Of a stretch of 64,000 bases of DNA, positions 17,544 through 26,179 are shown piece by piece; the first letter of the stretch is position 1; every line of letters begins with the position of its first letter. The position numbers and the translations under genes are program-made. This DNA comes from Psychromarinibacter sp048262455. GTDB taxonomy: Bacteria; Pseudomonadota; Alphaproteobacteria; Rhodobacterales; Rhodobacteraceae. The stretch spans positions 72,154 through 136,153 of the forward strand of contig JBLXFD010000009.1 in NCBI GenBank assembly GCA_048262455.1, written 5' to 3'. The notes beneath the pieces are model-generated. The model had not been told where the DNA came from and did no database searches. It was given only the letters and a program-made list of their open reading frames with translations.

Positions 17544-18126
17544 CCTCCTCGTTCTCGGCTTCGACACATCGGCCGCGCACTGCGCGGCCGCTTTGCTTTG
17601 CGACGGCCGGGTGATCGCCGCGCGGGCCGAGGCGATGACCAAGGGGCAGGCCGAACGCCTGATGCCGCTGCTCGAGGTACTGTTGGCGGCCGGCGGTATC
17701 GGCTGGACCGATCTTTCCGCGCTGGGGGTCGGCACCGGCCCCGGCAATTTCACCGGCGTCCGCATCTCCGTCTCCGCCGCGCGGGGGCTGGCGCTGGCGC
17801 TGAAGATCCCCGCCCACGGCGTCACCGGCTTCGAGGCCACCGCAGACGGCCTGCCCCGCCCCTGTGCGGTGACGATCCCGGCCATGCGCGGGCAGCTTTA
17901 CCTGCAGCGGTTCGACCCCGATCCCGCAGCGCCGGAGATCTTGGGCGAGGCGGGCCTGCCGCAGGACCTGCCGGTGCACCCCTGCCTGCCGCCGGAACAG
18001 CTGGCCATCGCCATCGCCCGCGCCGCCGCGCGGCGACCCGTGGGGCAGGAGCGTCCGGCGCCGCTGTACCTGCGGCCTGCCGACGCCGCCCCGCCGCGCC
18101 AGGCGCCGCCGCCGATCCTGCCGTGA
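17536..18126 (+). CDS. tsaB: tRNA threonylcarbamoyladenosine biosynthesis protein TsaB
   Basis: TsaB is the scaffold partner of TsaD in making t6A37 of ANN-decoding tRNAs. The 196-residue product shows the ASKHA start LVLGFDTSAAHCAAALL and the GVGTGPGNFTGVRISVSAARGLAL motif. No ATG or GTG is available. An in-frame TGA lies just upstream, so the TTG at 17536, 9 nt after AGAGG, must be the start. It overlaps the end of nfu by 8 nt and rimI by 4 nt (GTGA). Confidence 0.9.
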   Translation: MPDLLVLGFDTSAAHCAAALLCDGRVIAARAEAMTKGQAERLMPLLEVLLAAGGIGWTDLSALGVGTGPGNFTGVRISVSAARGLALALKIPAHGVTGFEATADGLPRPCAVTIPAMRGQLYLQRFDPDPAAPEILGEAGLPQDLPVHPCLPPEQLAIAIARAAARRPVGQERPAPLYLRPADAAPPRQAPPPILP

Positions 18127-18542
18127 CGCCCGAGACGCTGGCGGCCCTGCACGCCCGCTGCTTCACCACGCCGCGCCCCTTCTCGGCCACCGAGATCGCT
18201 TCGCTGCTGGACAGCCCCCATGCCTTCCTCTGCCACCGCTCCGGCGGCTTCGCCCTCGGCCGCGCGCTGGCGGGGGAGGCAGAACTGCTGACCATCGCGG
18301 TAGACCCCGCCCTGCGGCGGCAGGGGCTGGGGCGCGCGCTGCTGGGCGATTTCGACAGCGCCGCCCGCGCCCGCGCCGCCACCGAGGCCTTCCTGGAGGT
18401 CGCCGCCGGGAACACCGCTGCCCGGGCGCTTTACGCCGCCGCGAGCTGGCAACCGGCGGGGCTGCGGCGCGGCTACTACCGTGCCCCGGACGGCAGCCGT
18501 GACGACGCGCTGATCCTGCGCAAGCCGCTGGCCCCGGCCTGA
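18123..18542 (+). CDS. rimI: GNAT acetyltransferase, probable ribosomal-protein-alanine acetyltransferase
   Basis: This 139-residue GNAT protein has the acetyl-CoA loop RRQGLGRALL after LLTIAVDPALRR, and a late NTAARALYAAASWQPAGLRRGYY typical of RimI. RimI acetylates the N-terminal alanine of ribosomal protein S18, and its gene commonly follows tsaB. The GTG start is fixed by the GTGA overlap with the tsaB stop. The protein is slightly shorter than E. coli RimI. Confidence 0.82.
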   Translation: MTPETLAALHARCFTTPRPFSATEIASLLDSPHAFLCHRSGGFALGRALAGEAELLTIAVDPALRRQGLGRALLGDFDSAARARAATEAFLEVAAGNTAARALYAAASWQPAGLRRGYYRAPDGSRDDALILRKPLAPA

Positions 18543-18608
18543 CACCGCCCGCCCCCGCCGAACCGCTCGGATCCCGTCGCGGAACCCTTGTGCGGGCCAA
18601 AATAGCGG

Positions 18609-18638
18609 TTGACCCCCTTCTGCCCCATGGTCCTAAAT
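18609..18638 (+). promoter_or_regulatory. Possible sigma-70 promoter of the BMP transporter operon
   Basis: TTGACC (18609-18614) and CTAAAT (18633-18638) are separated by 18 bases in the gap before the substrate-binding protein gene. The leader to the ATG would be about 70 bases. This is a sequence-pattern call only. Confidence 0.35.
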
Positions 18639-18716
18639 CGCTGCATCGCGGGCGGTGAGCCCGCCAATAGAGCGCGCCGCATTCCCGGCCGCTCCAAGAC
18701 CAACTGGGAGAATTCC

Positions 18717-19715
18717 ATGAGCCTGATGAAGACACTTCTGGGAGCCGGCGCTGCGCTGGCGCTCTCTGCCGCCGGTGCGCTGGCAGAGCCGGGCCTGATC
18801 ATCGACCTCGGCGGCAAATTCGACAAATCCTTCAACGAAAGCGCCTACAACGGCGCACAGCGCTGGGTGAAGGAATCGGGCGGCGAGTACACCGAGACCG
18901 AGCTGCAGTCCGAGGCCCAGCGCGAGCAGAACATGCGCAAGATGGCAGAGCGCGGCGCGAACCCGATCGTGGTGCTGGGCTTCGCCAACGCCTCGACGCT
19001 GGAAAAGGTGGCGCCGGACTACCCGGACACCAACTTCGCCATCGTCGACATGGTGGTCGACGCGCCGAACGTGAAGTCGATCGTCTTCTCCGAACATGAA
19101 GGCAGCTACCTCGTCGGCATGATCGCCGCGATGAAATCCGAATCCGGCACCGTCGGCTTCGTCGGCGGCATGGACGTGCCGCTGATCCGCAAGTTCGCCT
19201 GCGGCTATGCCCAGGGGGTCCTGGCGGTGAATCCCGACGCCAAGGTGGTGGCCAACATGACCGGCACCACGCCGGCCGCGTGGAATGACCCGGTGAAGGG
19301 CGGCGAGCTGACCAAGAGCCAGATCAGCCAGGGCGCCGACGTGATCTATGCCGCCGCCGGCGGCACCGGCGTGGGCGTGCTGCAGGCCGCGGCCGACGAG
19401 GGCGTATTCTCGATCGGCGTGGACAGCAACCAGAACTACATGCACCCCGGGTCGGTCCTAACCTCGATGCTCAAGCGCGTGGACAACGCCGTCTACGACG
19501 TCTTCACCGCCGGCAACGATGGCTTCGAGTCCGGGATCCAGGTGATGGACCTCGGATCTGAAGGCGTGGGCGTCGCGGTGGACGAGCACAACCAGGACCT
19601 CATCAGCGACGACATCACCTCGGCGGTCGAGGATGCCAAGGCCAAGATCGTCTCTGGCGAGATCGAGGTGCACGACTACACCTCGGACGACAGCTGCCCC
19701 GCGCTGACGTTCTGA
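18717..19715 (+). CDS. BMP family ABC transporter substrate-binding protein (nucleoside type)
   Basis: The 332-residue periplasmic protein has a Sec signal peptide ending ALA and then LIIDLGGKFDKSFNESAYNGAQRW, the start of the Bmp (basic membrane protein/PnrA) fold. It has the nucleoside-site features FANASTLEKVAPDYPDTNFAIVD and GVGVLQAAADEGVFSIGVDSNQ. No lipobox is present, so it is soluble in the periplasm. It heads an operon with an ATPase, two permeases and, further on, purine nucleoside phosphorylase, so purine nucleosides are the probable substrate. ATG 18717 follows GGGAG. Confidence 0.9.
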   Translation: MSLMKTLLGAGAALALSAAGALAEPGLIIDLGGKFDKSFNESAYNGAQRWVKESGGEYTETELQSEAQREQNMRKMAERGANPIVVLGFANASTLEKVAPDYPDTNFAIVDMVVDAPNVKSIVFSEHEGSYLVGMIAAMKSESGTVGFVGGMDVPLIRKFACGYAQGVLAVNPDAKVVANMTGTTPAAWNDPVKGGELTKSQISQGADVIYAAAGGTGVGVLQAAADEGVFSIGVDSNQNYMHPGSVLTSMLKRVDNAVYDVFTAGNDGFESGIQVMDLGSEGVGVAVDEHNQDLISDDITSAVEDAKAKIVSGEIEVHDYTSDDSCPALTF

Positions 19716-21341
19716 ATGGGCGAAAGCCATGACATCGAGGGGCGGCCCGACGCGGCCGCCCCCGCCATTGAACTGAAGGGCATCTCGAAGTCCTTCGGCC
19801 CGGTGCAGGCCAACAAGGACATCAGTATCCGGGTGATGCCCGGCACGATCCACGGCATCATCGGCGAGAACGGCGCGGGCAAGTCCACGCTGATGTCGAT
19901 CCTCTACGGCTTCTACAAGGCCGACGCGGGCGAGATCTTCATCAACGGCCGCAAGACCGAGATCCCCGACAGCCAGGCCGCGATCCGCGCCGGGATCGGC
20001 ATGGTGTTCCAGCACTTCAAGCTGGTGCAGAATTTCTCCGTGCTCGAGAACATCATCCTCGGCGCCGAGGAGGGCGCGCTGCTGAAGCCCTCGATGGCCA
20101 AGGCGCGGGGCGCGCTGAAGCGGCTGGCCGAGGAATACGAGCTGCACGTGGACCCCGACGACCTGATCGAGGAGATCGGCGTGGGGATGCAGCAGCGGGT
20201 CGAGATCCTGAAGGCGCTGTACCGGCAGGCCGACATCCTGATCCTGGACGAGCCCACGGGGGTGCTGACCCCGCCCGAGGCCGACCACCTGTTCCGCATC
20301 CTCGAGGGGCTGCGCAACCAGGGCAAGACGATCATCCTGATCACCCACAAGCTGCGCGAGATCATGGAGATCACCGATACCGTCAGCGTCATGCGCCGGG
20401 GCGAGATGACCGCGACGGTGAAGACCTCCGAGACCAGCCCGGAGGCGCTGGCGGAACTGATGGTGGGCCGCAAGGTGCTGCTGCGGGTCGACAAGGTGCC
20501 CGCCGCCCCCGGCGCGCCGGTGCTGCAGGTCGAGAACCTGCGCGTGCTGGACGACGACGGGGTCGAGCGGCTGCGCGGCATCTCGCTGGAGGTGCGGGCG
20601 GGCGAGATCCTGGGCGTCGCCGGCGTGGCGGGCAATGGCCAGTCGGAGCTGCTGGAGGTGCTGGGCGGCATCACCGCCGCCACCGGCCGCGTGCGGCTGA
20701 ACGGCGACGAGATCGACCTGAGCGGCAAATACTCCGACGGCCAGTCGCGCCGCGCCCGCGGCATCGCCCACGTGCCCGAGGACCGCCAGCACCTGGGGCT
20801 GATCATGGACTTCTACGCCTGGGAGAACGCGGTGCTCGGCTATCACCACGACGCGCGCTACCAGAAGAACGCCCTGCTGATGGACAACGCCGCGATCCGC
20901 GCCGACACCGAGGCCAAGATGGAACGGTTCGACGTGCGCCCGCCGAACCCCGGCCTGACCGCGCGCAGCTTTTCCGGCGGTAACCAGCAGAAGATCGTCT
21001 GCGCCCGCGAGATAGAGCGGAACCCCGACCTGCTGCTGGTCGGCCAGCCCACCCGCGGCGTCGACATCGGCGCGATCGAGTTCATCCACCAGCAGATCGT
21101 CGGCCTGCGCGACCAGGGCAAGGCGGTGCTGCTGGTCTCCGTCGAGCTGGACGAGATCCTGTCGCTGTCCGACCGCATCGCGGTGATGTTCGACGGCCGC
21201 GTCATGGGCGAGCGCCTGCCCGCCGAGACCGACGAGCGCGAGCTTGGCCTGCTGATGGCCGGCATCACCGACACCGATCGGCCGCACTCCGTCGACGAGG
21301 TGGAGCGCAACCTGGCCCATGCCAAGGGGAAGGTGACATGA
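19716..21341 (+). CDS. ABC transporter ATP-binding protein, double NBD (nucleoside uptake)
   Basis: This 541-residue protein fuses two ATPase domains. Domain 1 has Walker A GENGAGKST and Walker B ILILDEPTG, with a non-canonical signature (VGMQQRVEI). Domain 2 has a degenerate P-loop (GVAGNGQSELL), signature FSGGNQQK and Walker B ending LLLVGQPTRG, with Gln in place of the catalytic Glu. This asymmetric pair is normal for the BMP/YufO and ribose-type families. The ATG starts immediately after the stop of the binding-protein gene, so the two are tightly coupled. Confidence 0.93.
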   Translation: MGESHDIEGRPDAAAPAIELKGISKSFGPVQANKDISIRVMPGTIHGIIGENGAGKSTLMSILYGFYKADAGEIFINGRKTEIPDSQAAIRAGIGMVFQHFKLVQNFSVLENIILGAEEGALLKPSMAKARGALKRLAEEYELHVDPDDLIEEIGVGMQQRVEILKALYRQADILILDEPTGVLTPPEADHLFRILEGLRNQGKTIILITHKLREIMEITDTVSVMRRGEMTATVKTSETSPEALAELMVGRKVLLRVDKVPAAPGAPVLQVENLRVLDDDGVERLRGISLEVRAGEILGVAGVAGNGQSELLEVLGGITAATGRVRLNGDEIDLSGKYSDGQSRRARGIAHVPEDRQHLGLIMDFYAWENAVLGYHHDARYQKNALLMDNAAIRADTEAKMERFDVRPPNPGLTARSFSGGNQQKIVCAREIERNPDLLLVGQPTRGVDIGAIEFIHQQIVGLRDQGKAVLLVSVELDEILSLSDRIAVMFDGRVMGERLPAETDERELGLLMAGITDTDRPHSVDEVERNLAHAKGKVT

Positions 21342-21375
21342 CCCAGCGCCGCGCCGGACCCCGGGAGACCGCCCG

Positions 21376-22545
21376 ATGACCCGCCTGCCGAAATGGGTCG
21401 ACGTCGCGCTGATCCCGGCGATCAACCTGCTGCTGGCGCTGGCGGTCTCGGGGCTGGTGATCCTCTACATCGGGGAAAGCCCGCTGGAGGCGATCACCAT
21501 CATGGTGCAGGGGGCCGTGGGCTCTGCCTATGGCTGGGGCTACACGCTGTACTACGCCACCAACTTCATCTTCACCGGCCTTGCCGTGGCCGTCGCCTTC
21601 CAGGCGCGGCTGTTCAACATCGGCGGCGAGGGGCAGGCGGCGCTGGGCAGCCTGGGCGTGGCGCTGGTCAGCCTGTCGCTGCCCTGGCCCCACTGGTCGC
21701 TGGCGCTGCCCGCCGCGGTGATCGGCAGCGCGCTGTTCGGTGCGGCCTGGGCGGCGATCCCGGCCTGGCTGCAGGCCCGGCGCGGCAGTCACATCGTGAT
21801 CACCACGATCATGTTCAACTTCATCGCCTCGGCGCTGCTGGTCTACCTGCTGGTCAACGTGCTGAAGCCCGTCGGCTCCATGGCGCCCGAAACCGCGCGC
21901 TTCCCCGAGGGGTCGTTCCTGCCCAATGCCTACGACATGCTGTGGTGGATGGGCTTTTCCCGTTCTGCCCCGCTGAACATCACCTTCTTCATCGCCATCC
22001 TCTGCTGCGTGCTGGTCTGGCTGCTGATCTGGCGCACCCGCCTCGGCTACCAGATCCGGGCGCTGGGACAGTCGGAACCTGCCGCGGTCTACGCCGGGAT
22101 CTCGCCGGTGAAGACGATCATGACCGTCATGCTGATCTCCGGCGGGCTGGCCGGGCTGATGGGGGTCAACGCCGTGATGGGCGAGGCCGAGCGGCTGGTG
22201 ATCGACCCGGTGCAGGGCGCCGGCTTCGTCGGCATCGCGGTGGCGCTGATGGGCCGGTCGCACCCGGCGGGCGTGTTCCTGGCGGGGCTGCTGTTCGGGA
22301 TGCTCTACCAGGGCGGCGGCGAGCTGGAGTTCGAGATCCCCGCCGTCAGCCGCGAGATGATCCTGGTGATCCAAGCCATGGTGATCCTGTTCACCGGCGC
22401 GCTGGATAACATGATCCGCATGCCGTTCGAGCGGTTCTTCGAGGGCCGCATGAACCGCGGCGCCGCCAAGCGCGCGGCCAAGCCGATGCCGCCGGGCGAG
22501 GACAAGACGCACAAGGCGCAGCCCCCCGCGCCGGAGGGCCCCTGA
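21376..22545 (+). CDS. ABC transporter permease (nucleoside uptake, YufP type)
   Basis: The 389-residue membrane protein has about nine hydrophobic segments and the family motif RLFNIGGEGQAALGSLG near residue 75. The cytoplasmic loop ALGQSEPAAVYAGISPVKTI contacts the ATPase (EAA-like), and IGVALMGR-like residues lie near the end. The C-terminal tail is long, polar and rich in Lys and Pro. It follows the ATPase gene by 34 nt and is 1 nt from the second permease. Confidence 0.92.
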   Translation: MTRLPKWVDVALIPAINLLLALAVSGLVILYIGESPLEAITIMVQGAVGSAYGWGYTLYYATNFIFTGLAVAVAFQARLFNIGGEGQAALGSLGVALVSLSLPWPHWSLALPAAVIGSALFGAAWAAIPAWLQARRGSHIVITTIMFNFIASALLVYLLVNVLKPVGSMAPETARFPEGSFLPNAYDMLWWMGFSRSAPLNITFFIAILCCVLVWLLIWRTRLGYQIRALGQSEPAAVYAGISPVKTIMTVMLISGGLAGLMGVNAVMGEAERLVIDPVQGAGFVGIAVALMGRSHPAGVFLAGLLFGMLYQGGGELEFEIPAVSREMILVIQAMVILFTGALDNMIRMPFERFFEGRMNRGAAKRAAKPMPPGEDKTHKAQPPAPEGP

Positions 22546-22546
22546 C

Positions 22547-23512
22547 ATGGATCTCGCCACCATCCTGCCGATCCTCGACGCCACGCTGCGCGCCGCGACG
22601 CCGCTGCTGTTCGTCTGCCTCGCCGGGCTGTTCTCGGAACGCTCGGGGATCATCGACATCGGGCTGGAGGGCAAGCTGCTGATCTCGGCCTTCTTCTCGG
22701 CCTCGGTGGCGGCCAAGACCGGCGACGTCTGGCAGGGTCTGCTGGCGGGCATCGGGGCCTCGCTGGCGCTGTCGCTGATCCACGGGATCGCCTCGATCAC
22801 CTTCCGCGGCAACCAGCTGATCTCGGGCGTGGCGCTGAACTTCCTCGCCTCGGGGCTGACGGTGGTGATCGGCGAGACCTGGTTCGGGCTGGGCGGCCGC
22901 ACGCCGCAGCTCTCCGGCGCCGCGCGGTTCGAGCCGATCGAGCTGCCCTTCGCCACCGAGATCAGCGAGGTGCCGCTGCTGGGGCCGATCTATGCAGAGC
23001 TGATCTCGGGCCACACGATCCTGGTCTACGGCGCGGTGCTGACCGTGGCGCTGACCTGGTGGGTGTTGTTCCGCACCCGGTTCGGGCTGCACCTGCGGGC
23101 GGTGGGCGAGAACCCGGAGTCAGTCGATACTGCCGGTATCTCGGTAACGCGCCTGCGCTACGGTGCCATCGTCATCGCCGGGGTGCTCTGCGGCATCGGC
23201 GGGGCCTACCTGGCCACCGGACTGGCGGCCGGCTTCGTCAAGGAAATGAGCGCCGGCCGCGGCTTCATCGCGCTGGCGGCGCTGATCTTCGCGAAGTGGC
23301 GGCCGTGGTACGCGCTGGGGGCCTGCCTGCTGTTCGGGTTCCTCGACGCAGTGGGCAACCGGTTCCAGAACATGTCGGTCCTGGGGATCGACGTGCCGAC
23401 CCAGTTCATGCAGGCGCTGCCCTACATCCTGACGGTGGTGATCCTGGCCGGCTTCGTCGGCAAGGCGATCCCGCCGCGGGCGGGCGGGCAGCCTTACGTG
23501 AAAGAACGCTGA
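22547..23512 (+). CDS. ABC transporter permease (nucleoside uptake, YufQ type)
   Basis: The 321-residue partner permease begins with a short lead and has SERSGIIDIGLEGKLLISAFF, the family motif, around residues 28-48. AVGENPESVDTAGISVTRLRYG is the ATPase-contact loop. It forms the heteromeric channel with the preceding permease. Two palindromes follow its stop before the phosphorylase gene. Confidence 0.92.
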   Translation: MDLATILPILDATLRAATPLLFVCLAGLFSERSGIIDIGLEGKLLISAFFSASVAAKTGDVWQGLLAGIGASLALSLIHGIASITFRGNQLISGVALNFLASGLTVVIGETWFGLGGRTPQLSGAARFEPIELPFATEISEVPLLGPIYAELISGHTILVYGAVLTVALTWWVLFRTRFGLHLRAVGENPESVDTAGISVTRLRYGAIVIAGVLCGIGGAYLATGLAAGFVKEMSAGRGFIALAALIFAKWRPWYALGACLLFGFLDAVGNRFQNMSVLGIDVPTQFMQALPYILTVVILAGFVGKAIPPRAGGQPYVKER

Positions 23513-23519
23513 TGGGGGG

Positions 23520-23567
23520 GCGATTTTCTAGAAAATCGCGAAGGGCAGAGTTTTCTGGAAAACTCTG
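23520..23567. repeat. Twin palindromes sharing a TTTTCT-GAAAA core
   Basis: The first, GCGATTTTCTAGAAAATCGC (23520-23539), is a perfect 20-bp palindrome. The second (23546-23567) has 10-bp arms CAGAGTTTTC/GAAAACTCTG around TG. They are 6 nt apart and AT-rich in a GC-rich setting, between the permease stop and the pnp start. They could be a dispersed repeat, a processing site or an attenuating hairpin. Confidence 0.75.
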
Positions 23568-23594
23568 TGGCAGGACGAACGTGGGAAGCCAGAC

Positions 23595-24395
23595 ATGACC
23601 GACGCCACCACCCTCGCCCGCCAGATCCGTGACCGCGCGGGGGCCGAGCCGCCGCGCTTCGGGCTGGTGCTGGGCTCCGGCCTCGGGCACCTCGCCGACG
23701 CGGTGGAGGGGGTGGCGATCGACTATGCCGACCTGCCGGGCTTTCCCCATGCCGGCGTCAGCGGGCACAACCCCAAGCTGGTGATCGGCACCCTCGGGGG
23801 CACCCGCGTCGCGGTCTTCGGCGGGCGGGCGCATTACTACGAAAGCGGCCGGGGCGACGCCATGCGCCTGCCGCTGGAGGTGCTGAAGGAACTGGGCGCC
23901 GAGGCGCTGCTGCTGACCAATGCCGCCGGATCCATGCGCCCGGATATCCCGCCCGGCGAGCTGATGATGCTGAGCGACCACATCAACTTCTCCGGCCTCA
24001 ACCCGCTGATCGGCGAGGCCACCGACGCCCGCTTTGTCCCGATGAAGGACGCCTACGACCCGGACCTTCGCGCTCGTCTTTCTGCCGCTGCAGAGGCCGA
24101 GGGTGTCACCCTGAAGGACGGCGTCTACGCCTGGTACTCCGGCCCCTCCTTCGAGACGCCGGCAGAGATTCGGGCGATCCGCATCCTCGGGGCCGACGCC
24201 GTGGGCATGTCGACCGTGCCCGAGGTGATCCTCGCGCGGTTCCTGGGGCTGAAGGTGGCGGCGATTTCCACCATCACCAACATGGCCGCGGGGATGAGCG
24301 ACGAGGCGATCAGCCATGCCCATACCAAGGCCATGGCCCCCCTCGGCGCCGAAAAGCTGGAGCGGATCCTGCGGCGGTTGCTGGCCCAGGGCTGA
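23595..24395 (+). CDS. Purine-nucleoside phosphorylase (trimeric PNP family)
   Basis: PNP splits purine nucleosides with phosphate to free base and (deoxy)ribose-1-phosphate. The 266-residue product has the class signatures LVLGSGLGHLAD, GRAHYYESG, LLLTNAAGSMRPDIPPGELMMLSDHIN, and the base-binding YAWYSGPSFETPAEIRAI with MSTVPEV. It lies 82 nt after the nucleoside transporter operon, consistent with uptake coupled to phosphorolysis. Confidence 0.95.
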   Translation: MTDATTLARQIRDRAGAEPPRFGLVLGSGLGHLADAVEGVAIDYADLPGFPHAGVSGHNPKLVIGTLGGTRVAVFGGRAHYYESGRGDAMRLPLEVLKELGAEALLLTNAAGSMRPDIPPGELMMLSDHINFSGLNPLIGEATDARFVPMKDAYDPDLRARLSAAAEAEGVTLKDGVYAWYSGPSFETPAEIRAIRILGADAVGMSTVPEVILARFLGLKVAAISTITNMAAGMSDEAISHAHTKAMAPLGAEKLERILRRLLAQG

Positions 24396-24512
24396 CGCAG
24401 CGTCGCCCAATTCCCGCAGTCGGCGGGAATTCGGCGGGCGCCGCCGCCGGGCCACGCCCGTTCCGTCCCCGGCCCCTTCCCTTGGCCGGATATTCCGCTT
24501 AAAGCGCGCACC

Positions 24513-25424
24513 ATGCAAATCTATCTGCCCATCGCCGAAGTTTCGGTGAACGCGTTCCTCCTGCTCGGTCTGGGCGGGCTTGTGGGCGTCCTGTCGGGCA
24601 TGTTCGGGGTGGGCGGCGGGTTCATCCTGACGCCGCTGCTGTTCTTCATCGGCATCCCCCCGGCCATCGCGGTGGCAACCCAGGCGAACCAGGTGGTCGC
24701 CTCGTCGATCTCGGGGGTGCTGGCGCATCTCAAGCGAAAGACGGTGGACCTGCGAATGGGCACGGTGCTGCTGGGGGGCGGCATCGTCGGTTCCGCGGCT
24801 GGGGTCGAGGTCTTTGCCTGGATGCGGCGGCTCGGGCAGGTGGAGCTGCTGGTCAACCTGTTCTACGTGATCTTCCTGGGCATCATCGGCCTACTGATGC
24901 TGGTCGAGGGGCTGAATGCCATCCGCAAGTCCCGCCGCGGCACCGTCACCCGGCGCAAGCACCACTGGGTCCATACCTGGCCGCTGAAGATGAAGTTCCG
25001 CGCCTCGGGCCTGTACATCTCGGCCATACCCCCGGTGCTGGTGGGGATCTCGGTGGGCATCCTTTCGGCGATCATGGGGGTCGGCGGCGGGTTCATCATG
25101 CTGCCGGCGATGATCTACATCCTCGGGATGCCGACCAAGGTGGTGGTGGGAACCTCGCTGTTCCAGATCATCTTCGTCGCCGCCTTCACCACGATGATGC
25201 ACGCCATCACCAACAACACCGTCGACATCCTGCTGGCGCTGCTGCTGCTGGTGGGCGGCGTGATCGGCGCGCAGATCGGCACCTCGCTGTCGGTCTACCT
25301 GAAGGCTGAGCAGCTGCGCCTGGCGCTGGCGGTGATCGTGCTGGCGGTCTGCACGAAGCTGGCGCTGGACCTGCTGCTGCAACCGTCCGAACTATACTCC
25401 ATCGCCCCGGAGGCGGTGCAGTGA
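24513..25424 (+). CDS. TauE/SafE family sulfite (TSUP) exporter
   Basis: The 303-residue membrane protein has about eight segments and the internal duplication of the family. GMFGVGGGFILTPLL near residue 29 is mirrored by AIMGVGGGFIMLPAM near residue 187, each followed by a conserved ANQ/TSL-type helix. TSUP proteins export sulfite, sulfoacetate or similar anions; the substrate here is not determined. The stop overlaps the next gene (GTGA). Confidence 0.9.
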   Translation: MQIYLPIAEVSVNAFLLLGLGGLVGVLSGMFGVGGGFILTPLLFFIGIPPAIAVATQANQVVASSISGVLAHLKRKTVDLRMGTVLLGGGIVGSAAGVEVFAWMRRLGQVELLVNLFYVIFLGIIGLLMLVEGLNAIRKSRRGTVTRRKHHWVHTWPLKMKFRASGLYISAIPPVLVGISVGILSAIMGVGGGFIMLPAMIYILGMPTKVVVGTSLFQIIFVAAFTTMMHAITNNTVDILLALLLLVGGVIGAQIGTSLSVYLKAEQLRLALAVIVLAVCTKLALDLLLQPSELYSIAPEAVQ

Positions 25425-26179
25425 TCCGCTGGCTGGTGCTGCTGACCCTGCTGGCGCTGCCCGCGCGCGGCGAGGAGGTGGTGGCCGGCCTCAGCCAGAA
25501 CCGGGTCTCGATCACCGCGGACTTCGACGGGTCCGAGATCCTGATCTTCGGCGCCGTCAAGCGCGACGTGCCGGTGCCCGCCGAGGCAGAGCCGCTGGAA
25601 GTGGTGGTGACCGTCGCCGGCCCCTCGGTGCCGGTGACGGTGCGCCGCAAGGAGCGCACGGTGGGGATCTGGATCAACCAGGATTCGGTCGAGGTGGACA
25701 GCGCCCCGGGGTTCTACGCCGTCGCCACCTCCGGCCCCTTCTTCGACGTGATGTCCAACATCGAGGACCTGCGTCACCGGGTATCGGTGACCCGGGCAAT
25801 CCGCTCTGTCGGGGCGCCGGCGGCGGTGGGGGACGCCAGCCAGTTCACCGACGCGCTGGTGCGCATCCGCGGGCGCGAGGACCTGTACCAGCTGCACGAG
25901 GGCACGGTGGAGATCACCGACGAGACCCTGTTCAAGACCTCGGTCGCGCTGCCCGCCAACCTGATCGAGGGCAACTACACCGCGCGGATCTTCCTGACCC
26001 GCGGCGGCCGGGTGCTGGACGCGCACGAGCAGGTGATCTTCGTCCAGAAGGTGGGGCTGGAGCGCTGGCTGTTTGCCCTGTCGAAAGAGCAGCCGGCGAT
26101 CTACGGGCTGCTGTCGCTGGTGATCGCGGTGGTCGCCGGCTACCTCGCCTCGGCCATCTTCCGCTACATCCGCAGCTGA
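25421..26179 (+). CDS. TIGR02186 family protein, membrane-anchored
   Basis: The 252-residue protein has a cleavable signal peptide (LTLLALPARGEE), a mainly beta extracytoplasmic region (VVAGLSQNRVSITADFDGSEILIFGAVKR) and a C-terminal membrane helix (IYGLLSLVIAVVAGYLASAIF). This matches the alphaproteobacterial family TIGR02186, whose function is unknown. It is overlapped by the TauE/SafE gene at its GTG start and by the amidotransferase gene at its stop (TGATG), so it probably works with the exporter. Confidence 0.85.
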   Translation: MIRWLVLLTLLALPARGEEVVAGLSQNRVSITADFDGSEILIFGAVKRDVPVPAEAEPLEVVVTVAGPSVPVTVRRKERTVGIWINQDSVEVDSAPGFYAVATSGPFFDVMSNIEDLRHRVSVTRAIRSVGAPAAVGDASQFTDALVRIRGREDLYQLHEGTVEITDETLFKTSVALPANLIEGNYTARIFLTRGGRVLDAHEQVIFVQKVGLERWLFALSKEQPAIYGLLSLVIAVVAGYLASAIFRYIRS

